DNA of 17,312 bases, taken from contig CAIJMB010000246.1 of assembly GCA_903821715.1 (NCBI GenBank), forward strand, positions 1 through 17,312, read 5' to 3'. Position 1 is the stretch's first letter, and each line of letters begins with the position of its first letter. The notes below the pieces were generated by a model. The model had not been told where the DNA came from, did no database searches, and worked only from the letters and a program-made list of their open reading frames with translations. Positions 6,509 to 13,776 of this stretch are shown in pieces. The position numbers were made by a program, and so were the translations under genes. The stretch is from an uncultured Flavobacteriales bacterium. GTDB taxonomy: Bacteria > Bacteroidota > Bacteroidia > Flavobacteriales > Schleiferiaceae.

Positions 6509-7787
6509 CAAAAGCTACGTTTTCGGGCGGCACGCCGAAGTCGTCTACCATCTTAAGGACGGCAGCGTTCATCATCGGGGGTCCACAGAAATAGAATTCG
6601 ATATCCTCTGGAGCATCGTGCTTCGACAAGTAGTTGTCGATGAGTGCCTGATGCACGAATCCGACAAAACCGTCTCCTTCGCTTTCCATACTCGTTTTCC
6701 CGGTCCAGTTATCCTCTGGAAGCGGTTCGCTCAAGACCAGATGGAATTTAAAGTTCGGGAATTGCTCTTCAATCTTACGGAAGTCGTCGATGTAAAACAA
6801 CTCACGGCGCGAACGGCCTCCGTACCAGTACGATACCTTGCGGCCCGTTTTAAGGGTATGAAAGAGGTGAAAGAGGTGCGAACGCATCGGAGCCATACCT
6901 GCACCACCACCGATATAGATCATTTCTGCTTCAGTCTCTTTGATGTGGAACTCACCGTAGGGACCTGAAACCGTCACCTTGTCGCCTGGCTTGAGGTCAA
7001 AGATGTACGACGAACACACGCCGGGATTGACGTCCATCCATCCCCCTTTGGCGCGATCCCATGGCGGGGTCGCAATACGGATGTTCAGCATGACAATGTT
7101 GCCCTCTGCTGGGTGGTTGGCCATAGAGTAGGCGCGGAAGAGTGGCTCAGGATTCTTCATCTTAAGGTCCCACAACTTGAACTTGTCCCATTCGCCCTGA
7201 AACTCGTCGGCCTTCTTACCCAAGCGCGGATGCGCAGTAATGTCGATGTTCTTGTAGTCAACTTCGATCGAAGGAACGTCAATCTGAATGTAGCCCCCGG
7301 CCAAGAAATCTAGGTTTTCGCCCTCTGGGAGCTTCACCACGAACTCTTTGATAAATGATGCAACGTTGTAGTTGGAAACTACCTCACATTCCCACTTCTT
7401 GATACCAAAAATTTCTTCTGGAACCTTGATTTTCATGTCGTTCTTAACCTTCACTTGGCATCCGAGGCGCCAGTTGTCCGCTATTTGCTTTCGGTTAAAG
7501 AATCCAGTTTCAGTTGGAAGGATTTCACCACCTCCCTCAAGAACTTGGCACTTGCACATACCGCAGGTTCCGCCTCCGCCACATGCCGAAGGAAGAAATA
7601 CTTTGCGATTGCCCAATGTCGTGAGCAACGTACTACCTGACTCAACTTCAATGGTATCGCCGTTGATGTCGAGCTTCACTGGCCCTGAAGGCGCCAAACG
7701 AGCTTTTGCCTGAAGAAGCACCGTAACCAAGAGAACAGTTACGAGCGAAAAAATGACAATACTCCAAATAATGGTAGAGGTAAACAT
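6492..7787 (-). CDS. nqrF: Na+-NQR subunit F (NADH dehydrogenase, FAD and 2Fe-2S)
   Basis: NqrF is the NADH entry point of the Na+-translocating NADH:quinone reductase. It oxidises NADH on the cytoplasmic side and passes electrons through FAD to its 2Fe-2S centre. The 431-residue protein has an N-terminal transmembrane helix (about 5-26), then a plant-type ferredoxin domain with ligands C69, C75, C78 and C110 in CGGGGTCGMC and LGC, matching the Vibrio spacing. The flavin-binding RAYSMANHP lies at 218-226, the NADH-binding GGGAGMAP at 293-300, YGGRSRRELFY at 322-332, CGPP at 401-404, and the conserved C-terminal FDDFGG. All key residues are present. It starts 8 bases after nqrE, and its stop overlaps the apbE start. 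No Shine-Dalgarno is visible. Confidence 0.98.
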   Translation of the reverse strand: MFTSTIIWSIVIFSLVTVLLVTVLLQAKARLAPSGPVKLDINGDTIEVESGSTLLTTLGNRKVFLPSACGGGGTCGMCKCQVLEGGGEILPTETGFFNRKQIADNWRLGCQVKVKNDMKIKVPEEIFGIKKWECEVVSNYNVASFIKEFVVKLPEGENLDFLAGGYIQIDVPSIEVDYKNIDITAHPRLGKKADEFQGEWDKFKLWDLKMKNPEPLFRAYSMANHPAEGNIVMLNIRIATPPWDRAKGGWMDVNPGVCSSYIFDLKPGDKVTVSGPYGEFHIKETEAEMIYIGGGAGMAPMRSHLFHLFHTLKTGRKVSYWYGGRSRRELFYIDDFRKIEEQFPNFKFHLVLSEPLPEDNWTGKTSMESEGDGFVGFVHQALIDNYLSKHDAPEDIEFYFCGPPMMNAAVLKMVDDFGVPPENVAFDDFGG

Positions 7788-7795
7788 GACGTGAA

Positions 7796-8410
7796 TTAGA
7801 TTTTAATGCCCATAAAACTCATGAACGCCATACCCATCAAACCGGTGATGATGAACGTGATTCCGAGTCCACGAAGCGGAGCAGGAACATGGCTGTACTT
7901 CAGGCGCTCGCGTATTGCTGCAAGGGCAACGATGGCTAACGCCCAACCCACGCCCGAACCGACCCCGAAAACGGTAGCCTCAGCGAGCGTCTTGTAGGCG
8001 CGCTCCTGCACAAACAACGCGGCCCCTAAGATGCTGCAGTTCACCGCAATAAGTGGAAGAAAAATTCCCAATGCATTATATAGGCTTGGTGAAAATCGCT
8101 CCACAATCATTTCAAGGAGCTGCACAATAGCTGCAACGACAGCGATAAAGATGATAAAGCTCAAAAAGCTCAGATCGTACTCTGCCAAACTTGGGTCAAG
8201 CCAAGCCAAAGCTCCTGGTTGAAGAAGCTTCGTATCCACCAGGTAGTTAACCGGTACGGTCACCAGCAAAGTGAACGTTACGGCTACACCAAGACCAAGT
8301 GCAGTTTTGACAGTTTTGGAAACTGCCAAGTACGAGCACATTCCCAAGAAGAATGCGAAGATCATATTCTCAATGAATATGCTCCGAATGAAAAGGTTAA
8401 CGAGTTCCAT
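7796..8410 (-). CDS. nqrE: Na+-NQR subunit E
   Basis: NqrE is a six-helix inner-membrane subunit that forms a structurally inverted pair with NqrD and takes part in Na+ translocation. The 204-residue product has the two conserved membrane cysteines C25 (GMCSYLAVS) and C125 (AVNCSILGA), which together with those of NqrD hold the Fe-S centre between the subunits. VERFSPSLYNALGIFLPLIAVNC and the glycine-rich VFGVGSGVGWALA are family hallmarks. Length is typical. It begins 26 bases after nqrD, the largest gap in the operon, in a spacer containing two copies of ATTCGTT. Confidence 0.97.
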   Translation of the reverse strand: MELVNLFIRSIFIENMIFAFFLGMCSYLAVSKTVKTALGLGVAVTFTLLVTVPVNYLVDTKLLQPGALAWLDPSLAEYDLSFLSFIIFIAVVAAIVQLLEMIVERFSPSLYNALGIFLPLIAVNCSILGAALFVQERAYKTLAEATVFGVGSGVGWALAIVALAAIRERLKYSHVPAPLRGLGITFIITGLMGMAFMSFMGIKI

Positions 8411-8436
8411 ATTCGTTCGTTTTAATCGTTATTCGT

Positions 8437-9105
8437 TTAATCTTCAATGAGTTGTCGGAACTTGGCTCGCTGAACCCAAATCAGTACTGCAAGTACAATG
8501 AGTGCCATCGGAGGTAAAAGCATCATTCCGTTATTGCTGTACCATCCACCATTGTGCAGGTACCAAGATTCAGGGATTACTTGAAAACCATAAAGTTGAC
8601 CAGAACCTAAAAGTTCGCGAATAAAGGCCACAATGATGAGTACTGCAGCATATCCCGCGCCGTTTCCAATTCCATCAAGAAATGACTTCCATGGAGTGTT
8701 TGCCAAGGCAAAAGCCTCAATTCGACCCATCAAAATACAGTTCGTAATAATAAGGCCGACAAATACCGAAAGCTGCTTACTCACGTCGTAGACGTAGGCC
8801 TTCAGAATTTGGTCCACCACAATTACCAAGGCTGCCACGACCACGAGTTGCACGATAATGCGAATGCGGTTGGGAATCAAGTTCCGCATCAGTGAGGTGA
8901 TCAAATTTGAAAATGCCGTAACTACGAGTACACTGAAACCCATGACGATTGCTGGTTCCAACTTAACCGTAATTGCCAAAGCAGAACAAATACCGAGTAC
9001 CTGAACTGTGACTGGATTGGAACCATTCAAAGGGTCCGATACCAATTTAACGTTCTTCTTTGAGAACGGCGCCTCTTTAGGCTCTGATTTAGTTACTTGG
9101 CTCAT
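8437..9105 (-). CDS. nqrD: Na+-NQR subunit D
   Basis: NqrD is a multi-helix inner-membrane subunit homologous to NqrE. The 222-residue protein has a short charged cytoplasmic N-terminus (about 20 residues with several K/E), then C40 in LGICSALAIT and C123 in IITNCILMGRIEAFA, the cysteines expected to bind the inter-subunit iron-sulphur centre. NTPWKSFLDGIGNGAGYA and FIRELLGSGQLYG are further conserved blocks. The ATG overlaps the nqrC stop by 4 bases (ATGA), implying translational coupling. Assembly of its Fe centre is the proposed job of the small four-cysteine protein at 5294-5491. Confidence 0.97.
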   Translation of the reverse strand: MSQVTKSEPKEAPFSKKNVKLVSDPLNGSNPVTVQVLGICSALAITVKLEPAIVMGFSVLVVTAFSNLITSLMRNLIPNRIRIIVQLVVVAALVIVVDQILKAYVYDVSKQLSVFVGLIITNCILMGRIEAFALANTPWKSFLDGIGNGAGYAAVLIIVAFIRELLGSGQLYGFQVIPESWYLHNGGWYSNNGMMLLPPMALIVLAVLIWVQRAKFRQLIED

Positions 9106-9845
9106 AATACAGAAATCAACGTGTCGTTAGTGGCCGGTGCGGGAACTTCTACCGCATTTCGCGATAGCAAGTAGGAAACATAGGGTTTCAAGCAGTCGTT
9201 GAGCATGTTTTCGACTCCCACTGAAGTAATGGTTCCGCCTGAAATGCCATCAACTTGGTGGTCACCAGAGGCATCTCCTTTTCGAACGGCAATCCCTTGG
9301 AATTGACCGTCGACCGCAAGCTTTTTACCCGGGAATTGATCCGTGAATACTGGGGTCGAAATCTCTGCACCCAAACCTGGTGTTTCACCTTTGTGACCAA
9401 AGGTTGCTCCAGTTACCGTGTACCCGTCTGAGGAAATTGACACATATCCCCAAATTGGTCCCCAAAGTCCTTTACCGCGAACGGGAATAATGTAAAACGT
9501 TGATCCGTCACGCTCAGCGATAAACAATGGCACTTCACGTTCATCAGATGGTTTTGAGACCGCATCTGCCATGTTAATGGCAAAAGCTGGAACTTCAGGA
9601 TTGGCGATTGGTTGGCCTCCTTTCAGAACCAATTGCTCTTTGATGTACTCATCAAAAGCAATTCCAGCCTCTTCACGGGTTACGTCAATACCCAGTGACT
9701 TAAGAATTTCTTGCTTCTTTTCGAGTTCAATGTTCGCATCTTGTGCTGGCTTGAGCGATAAGGCAGCCACCGAAAGCATGACCGCCACCAGGACGACCAT
9801 AACTACCGAGAACAGATACGTGTACGAATTGCTGTTTACGTTCAT
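9102..9845 (-). CDS. nqrC: Na+-NQR subunit C (covalent FMN)
   Basis: NqrC has one N-terminal transmembrane helix (about 9-31) and an FMN-binding domain exposed outside the inner membrane, where it relays electrons within Na+-NQR. The 247-residue protein contains GKGLWGPIWGYV (125-135), GHKGETPGLGAEI (150-162) and the flavinylation site DGISGGTITS. By the ApbE target rule (Asp, then Ser-Gly-x-Thr), FMN should be attached to Thr205. The third position of the SGAT core is Gly here instead of Ala. The start overlaps the nqrB stop by 4 bases (ATGA), and the stop overlaps nqrD in the same way. The target-modifying enzyme ApbE is encoded at the end of the same operon. Confidence 0.97.
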   Translation of the reverse strand: MNVNSNSYTYLFSVVMVVLVAVMLSVAALSLKPAQDANIELEKKQEILKSLGIDVTREEAGIAFDEYIKEQLVLKGGQPIANPEVPAFAINMADAVSKPSDEREVPLFIAERDGSTFYIIPVRGKGLWGPIWGYVSISSDGYTVTGATFGHKGETPGLGAEISTPVFTDQFPGKKLAVDGQFQGIAVRKGDASGDHQVDGISGGTITSVGVENMLNDCLKPYVSYLLSRNAVEVPAPATNDTLISVL

Positions 9846-11047
9846 GATTGCTGAAGTTTGAGGCGCTTGAGTCGTTTTGAAATATTAGCTTGAACCACAT
9901 AGTGGTCGATAAGCGGAGCAAAGACGTTCATCAGAAGGATTGCCAACATCACGCCTTCGGGGTACGCCGGGTTGAACACGCGAATCAGAATACTCAGAAG
10001 TCCCACCAGAAAACCATAAATCCACTTGCCTCGTTCGGTGTGCGCCGCCGAAACTGGATCCGTGGCCATAAACACTGCACCGAACGCAAAACCACCAAAC
10101 ATAAGATGTTGGTAGTATGGCAAGGACATGTAGTTCTGCAATGCACCTGGTTCCATTGAATCCGCAGCACTGTTAAAAATGAGGCCCATTGTCAAGCCAC
10201 CCAAGACGGTGGAAAGCATGATTTTCCAACTTCCTACACCGATGTAGATTAAAAAGCCCGCACCGAGCAAAATTGCGAACGTGCTTGTTTCGCCAATGGA
10301 ACCGGGCACGAATCCCCAAAAGGCGTCCCAGGCCGAATAGTTCGTTTGACCCGATGTGGCAAGTTGACCTAGGGCAGTGGCACCTGAGTAACCGTCTACA
10401 ATTTGCGCTCCTTGCTCTGGCGTCGTATTGACCCAAATTTTATCACCGGACATGTATGTAGGGTAGGCAAAGAAGGCAAAGGCTCGCGCGGTAAGTGCAG
10501 GATTCAGAACATTCATACCTGTTCCACCAAATACTTCTTTACCGAAGAGTACCGCAAAAGCAGTCGAAACTGCAACCATCCATAACGGAATGTCAATCGG
10601 CATAATCAACGGAATCAAGATACCTGAAACCAAGAATCCTTCGTTCACTGCATGCTTGTTGCGGTAGGCGAAATAGATTTCGATTGCTAGACCCGCGATG
10701 TACGTCACCGTAATCATTGGGACAATTTTAAGGGCCCCAAACATGAAATTGGACAGCGTGAAGAACTGCGTGAGTAAATCACCTTGAATCAACAGACCAA
10801 GTGCTTTGTAGTGCTGGTAACCAGCGTTGAACATACCAAACAGCAGGGCCGGAACTAACGCAAAAATGACCGTAATCATCGTGCGCTTCATGTCGATAGC
10901 GTCACGAACGTGCGCTCCGCTATGTGAATTATGGTTGGGCACAAAAAACATCGTTTCAAGTGCATTGTGCAACGGATACAAGCCTTTGAGCTTGCCCGTC
11001 GTCACCGCGGGTCGCGTGGCATCAAAAAGGTTTTGGAAGAGTTTCAT
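9842..11047 (-). CDS. nqrB: Na+-NQR subunit B (covalent FMN, Na+ channel subunit)
   Basis: NqrB is the largest membrane subunit; in known enzymes it carries covalent FMN, binds riboflavin and forms the main Na+ path. The 401-residue product is strongly hydrophobic, with many predicted helices. Its flavinylation motif is DGYSGAT (218-224), placing FMN on Thr224. Other hallmarks are NHNSHSGAHVRDAIDMKR (38-55, cytoplasmic N-terminal block), GGTGMNVLNPALTARAF (174-190) and FMATDPVSAAHTERGKWIYG. All are intact and length is typical. It starts 10 bases after nqrA and overlaps nqrC by 4 bases. Confidence 0.98.
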   Translation of the reverse strand: MKLFQNLFDATRPAVTTGKLKGLYPLHNALETMFFVPNHNSHSGAHVRDAIDMKRTMITVIFALVPALLFGMFNAGYQHYKALGLLIQGDLLTQFFTLSNFMFGALKIVPMITVTYIAGLAIEIYFAYRNKHAVNEGFLVSGILIPLIMPIDIPLWMVAVSTAFAVLFGKEVFGGTGMNVLNPALTARAFAFFAYPTYMSGDKIWVNTTPEQGAQIVDGYSGATALGQLATSGQTNYSAWDAFWGFVPGSIGETSTFAILLGAGFLIYIGVGSWKIMLSTVLGGLTMGLIFNSAADSMEPGALQNYMSLPYYQHLMFGGFAFGAVFMATDPVSAAHTERGKWIYGFLVGLLSILIRVFNPAYPEGVMLAILLMNVFAPLIDHYVVQANISKRLKRLKLQQS

Positions 11048-11057
11048 GGCTCGTTGA

Positions 11058-12398
11058 TTAATTCATCTCGGTGTAGAGGAGGTCGATAGCATCACCTGCA
11101 AGCTTTTGTAGTTCTTGCTTTGACGGACAAACTACTTCGCACAGGGCAAAGTCTTCAGGAACTACTTCGTACGCCCCTAACTGTTCCATCTTTTCAAGAT
11201 CCTTAGCCCACATTGCTTTGATCAATGGCATAGGTAGAATATCCAAAGGAAATACCTTGTCGTACACTCCCGTCACCACAAACGCGCGGTCTTCGCCATG
11301 CTGTTTGGTGTTCAGGTCGAACTTCTTGTTTGGAGTAAGCCAGCTGAACAGCGTACGGCTCACCGACCACTTACCCATACTTGGAAGGACCCATCCAAAG
11401 AAATCGGTACCCTCACCTTCTGGAATGGCCGTAAGTTGGCTCGCGTAGTAGGTCAGGTAGCCTGCCTTGCCGACATTGGCACCAGACAGCACGCTTCCAG
11501 AAATTACCCGAAAGTTGCCTGATTTAAGTTCGGAACCGAGGTAGTTCTCGAGATTCGCGCCCGCAACAGCTGTAATGGCGCGGGGTTTAGCAAAGCCGGT
11601 TCCGCACAGTGCGACTACGCGCTCGAGTTTGAAGCTGCCAGTGCGAGCCAAGTGACCGATCACAGCAACATCCTGATAATTCAAAGTCCAGACCACTTCG
11701 CCTTTGTTGATCGGGCTAATTTGATTGATGTGCACACTGGTGGTTCCGGAAGGGTGTGGGCCTTTAAACTGATGCAGTTCGACTCCGCTGGCCTTGGTGA
11801 GAGCCGGAGCAGTTTCGCTTGCAGCGATCGACAAAACAGTGCGCTTGCTGAGTAGGCTCACCACTTGAAGACCCATTGCAAAGTCCTCTTCGCGGCCCGC
11901 CAGGGCGACTGCGGGAGCCACAGCGAGTGGTTCCGTGGCCATACCATTGACAAACACGGCCTTAGGTTCGGCGTCTGGGCTGGCAATGCGACCATATGGG
12001 CGCGATTCTACGAGCGACCAGGCACCGGACTCCAGGAGCCAGTTGATGGCATCCTCGCGACTGGCCGGAGTCCCCGACGTGAACTTACGGTACTCTTGCT
12101 GGCTATCTGCAAGAACCACAACCCCGAGAATTTTGCGCTTGTCGCCACGCTCGATGCGTGCTACTTCACCACTTACTGGAGATGTGACACGAATGCGCGG
12201 ATCGGCTTTGTCAGTGAAGAGGACGTCGCCCGCAAGGACGCGATCTCCTTCTTTTACAGCTAGTTTGGGAACAAGTCCGCGGAAGTCGCTCGGGCGAACC
12301 GCGTACACAGAAGCGCTGAGGTGGCCATCGACTAGGGCTTCAGGCGCTCCCAAGATCGGTAGGTCAAGACCTTTCCGAACAATGTGAAAGTTGGACAT
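11058..12398 (-). CDS. nqrA: Na+-NQR subunit A
   Basis: NqrA is the cytoplasmic peripheral subunit of Na+-NQR, docking on NqrB and long implicated in ubiquinone binding. The 446-residue product begins MSNFHIVRKGLDLPI, the usual N-terminus. It contains a lipoyl-like barrel block SPVSGEVARIERGDKRK (73-89) and, near the end, a cysteine pair in ALCEVVCPSKQEL. Length equals that of typical family members. I chose the ATG at 12398, not the upstream in-frame start at 12437, because the latter adds 13 non-homologous residues and would place the predicted promoter box inside the coding region. This is the first gene of the seven-gene nqr-apbE operon; the next gene begins 10 bases downstream. Confidence 0.97.
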   Translation of the reverse strand: MSNFHIVRKGLDLPILGAPEALVDGHLSASVYAVRPSDFRGLVPKLAVKEGDRVLAGDVLFTDKADPRIRVTSPVSGEVARIERGDKRKILGVVVLADSQQEYRKFTSGTPASREDAINWLLESGAWSLVESRPYGRIASPDAEPKAVFVNGMATEPLAVAPAVALAGREEDFAMGLQVVSLLSKRTVLSIAASETAPALTKASGVELHQFKGPHPSGTTSVHINQISPINKGEVVWTLNYQDVAVIGHLARTGSFKLERVVALCGTGFAKPRAITAVAGANLENYLGSELKSGNFRVISGSVLSGANVGKAGYLTYYASQLTAIPEGEGTDFFGWVLPSMGKWSVSRTLFSWLTPNKKFDLNTKQHGEDRAFVVTGVYDKVFPLDILPMPLIKAMWAKDLEKMEQLGAYEVVPEDFALCEVVCPSKQELQKLAGDAIDLLYTEMN

Positions 12399-12400
12399 AA

Positions 12401-12419
12401 CGGCGTAAAAAATTCGCCG
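12401..12419 (-). promoter_or_regulatory. Inverted repeat over the predicted nqrA transcription start
   Basis: CGGCG at 12401-12405 and CGCCG at 12415-12419 form a perfect dyad with a 9-base A/T-only spacer, directly abutting the -7 box. The predicted start (about 12416) falls in one arm, so the element would act on DNA rather than as an RNA hairpin. It is a candidate operator; no regulator is known for it, and a chance dyad is possible. Confidence 0.3.
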
Positions 12420-12427
12420 CAAAGGTA
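12420..12427 (-). promoter_or_regulatory. Predicted -7 promoter box of the nqr operon
   Basis: TACCTTTG on the minus strand is a full match to TAnnTTTG. It ends 21 bases before the nqrA ATG, so the leader would be about 18 bases. It is the only consensus box seen upstream of the whole nqrA-F-apbE block. A convincing -33 element is not visible. Confidence 0.65.
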
Positions 12428-12483
12428 CATTACTCAACGTGCATTAAGGTGAATATTTAACATGTTTTTACCACCTTTAAGCC

Positions 12484-13755
12484 ATGCAAATACTGCGAAC
12501 CGCGCTCTGGGCAATTGGCTTAGTGTTCTACCTACCAAAACTATCGGCGCAACTACCTGATATCAAAAAAGATAGCCTCATTCATAGCGTGATGTGGCAC
12601 CCAGTGGACCGAGTGGATGCGCCCCCCGTGGTGGGGCTTGGCCAAGAGGGCGCTCTTCAGCTTCGCTTTGACGACTTCAGCCAGTCCGTGCTACCCCTGA
12701 GGTACGTTTGGATCCACTGCGACCGAAACTGGGGCCCCTCGCCCATCATCGCCTCTGAATACCTCACCGGATTTTGGGAAGGGCAAATCCCTGAAGGGCG
12801 CTTGTCGTTCAACACCTACCAAGGCTACAGCCACTATTCTGCCGCGCTTCCAGAATCCAGCAGCATGCCGGCACTTTCGGGCAACTACTACCTCGAAGTC
12901 TACCACGACGAGGAGCTGCTTTTGCGGCTACCGACAGTGTTCGCCGAGACCACTGCCGACTTGCAATTGGCCATTCGCCGGCCCGCCGCACCGCGCCTGA
13001 CCGCGCGCTACCAAGAGGTCGACGCGTGGTTTCCGTGGGACGCGAGCCGCACGACCAATCCATTTGCCGACATTCGGCTCGGAATCATTCAAAACCGCGA
13101 CTGGACGTCGTACCGCCTGCTGGCTCCGCGCTTTGCACAGGGCGACCGGCTTGATTTTGACTACAACGGCGGCGAAAACTGTTTTTTGGCCGGAACCGTG
13201 ATGCGCTTTGCCGATACCAAAAATCTGCCGGCGGGCTCGTTAAGAGTTACCCGCTACGAGCTCCAGGATCGGTGGGTTGGTTTTGTGCGCCAAGATATCC
13301 CCACCGGGATTCTGAGCTACACGCGCCAGGACGATGCCCGCGGAAGCTTTGTTCCGCGCGCTGCACGGGGCGACAACCACACCCAGGCCGATTATTTGTG
13401 GCTGGACCTTGAGCTCAAGGACACCGAAGGTTCCGGAGCCCGCCGCATGGCCCTCGAAGGCGACTTTAACCTGTACCAGCCTGGGCCCGAACACCAGCTG
13501 CACTTTGACGAGGGGCGCGGCGCCTATACCGGGCGCATCCTGGTGAAGCAGGGATACCTCGAGTACCGCTACCGCGACCTGGATGCCGGGACTGAAGGCC
13601 TCGATTGGTCTGAGGGCAGCCACAGCATTTCGGCCAATCAGTACACCGGAATCGTGTACGCCCGAATTTGGGGCGAACGCTACGATCGGGCGGTGGCCGT
13701 TCGCACGGTGGACATCACCGACGGAGCGCAGTTGCGCATCGAGCTGGGTCAGTAA
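12484..13755 (+). CDS. Type IX secretion system plug-like protein (formerly DUF5103)
   Basis: This 423-residue exported protein has a signal peptide at about residues 1-22 (MQILRTALWAIGLVFYLPKLSA, cleavage before Q). Hallmarks of the family follow: SLIHSVMWHP, LQLRFDDFSQSVLPLRYVWIHCDRNW, SEYLTGFWEGQI, SFNTYQGYSHYS, SGNYYLEVY, RLGIIQNRDW, ENCFLAGTVMRFAD, GDFNLYQPG and GYLEYRYR. Known: proteins of this family include the 'Plug' that occupies one side of the SprA outer-membrane channel of the Bacteroidota type IX secretion system. Inferred: this is the cell's plug subunit; no other T9SS gene is in the window. It is divergent from nqrA, with an 85-base gap. Only a degenerate box (CACCTTTA, 12472-12479) precedes it, 4 bases before the ATG. 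Confidence 0.85.
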   Translation: MQILRTALWAIGLVFYLPKLSAQLPDIKKDSLIHSVMWHPVDRVDAPPVVGLGQEGALQLRFDDFSQSVLPLRYVWIHCDRNWGPSPIIASEYLTGFWEGQIPEGRLSFNTYQGYSHYSAALPESSSMPALSGNYYLEVYHDEELLLRLPTVFAETTADLQLAIRRPAAPRLTARYQEVDAWFPWDASRTTNPFADIRLGIIQNRDWTSYRLLAPRFAQGDRLDFDYNGGENCFLAGTVMRFADTKNLPAGSLRVTRYELQDRWVGFVRQDIPTGILSYTRQDDARGSFVPRAARGDNHTQADYLWLDLELKDTEGSGARRMALEGDFNLYQPGPEHQLHFDEGRGAYTGRILVKQGYLEYRYRDLDAGTEGLDWSEGSHSISANQYTGIVYARIWGERYDRAVAVRTVDITDGAQLRIELGQ

Positions 13756-13763
13756 GCTCGGCC

Positions 13764-13771
13764 TACCTTTG
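13764..13771 (+). promoter_or_regulatory. Predicted -7 promoter box of the Sua5-type gene
   Basis: TACCTTTG matches TAnnTTTG, lies 8 bases after the plug gene stop and ends 5 bases before the ATG at 13777. The predicted start is about 2 bases before the ATG, i.e. leaderless. Its last base is the first base of the upstream in-frame GTG (13771), which argues against that GTG as a start. Confidence 0.6.
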
Positions 13772-13776
13772 TGCCG

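Noticed and set aside
6506..6517. Possible separate apbE promoter (TAGCTTTTG on the minus strand, touching the ATG)
   Set aside because: The spacing is TA-N3-TTTG, not N2, it abuts the ATG with no room for a start site, and it is explained by conserved NqrF codons (VAFDD).
6855..6878. Tandem repeat of GAAAGAGGT in nqrF
   Set aside because: It encodes HLFHLF in a normal part of the protein; two imperfectly constrained copies are not evidence of a repeat element.
6492..12398. Horizontal acquisition of the nqr operon
   Set aside because: No mobile genes, flanking repeats or tRNA target; the promoter type matches neighbours, and the lower G+C fits membrane-protein codon content.
12399..12437. 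Thirteen-residue N-terminal extension of NqrA
   Set aside because: It is not part of the family N-terminus and would contain the TACCTTTG promoter box.
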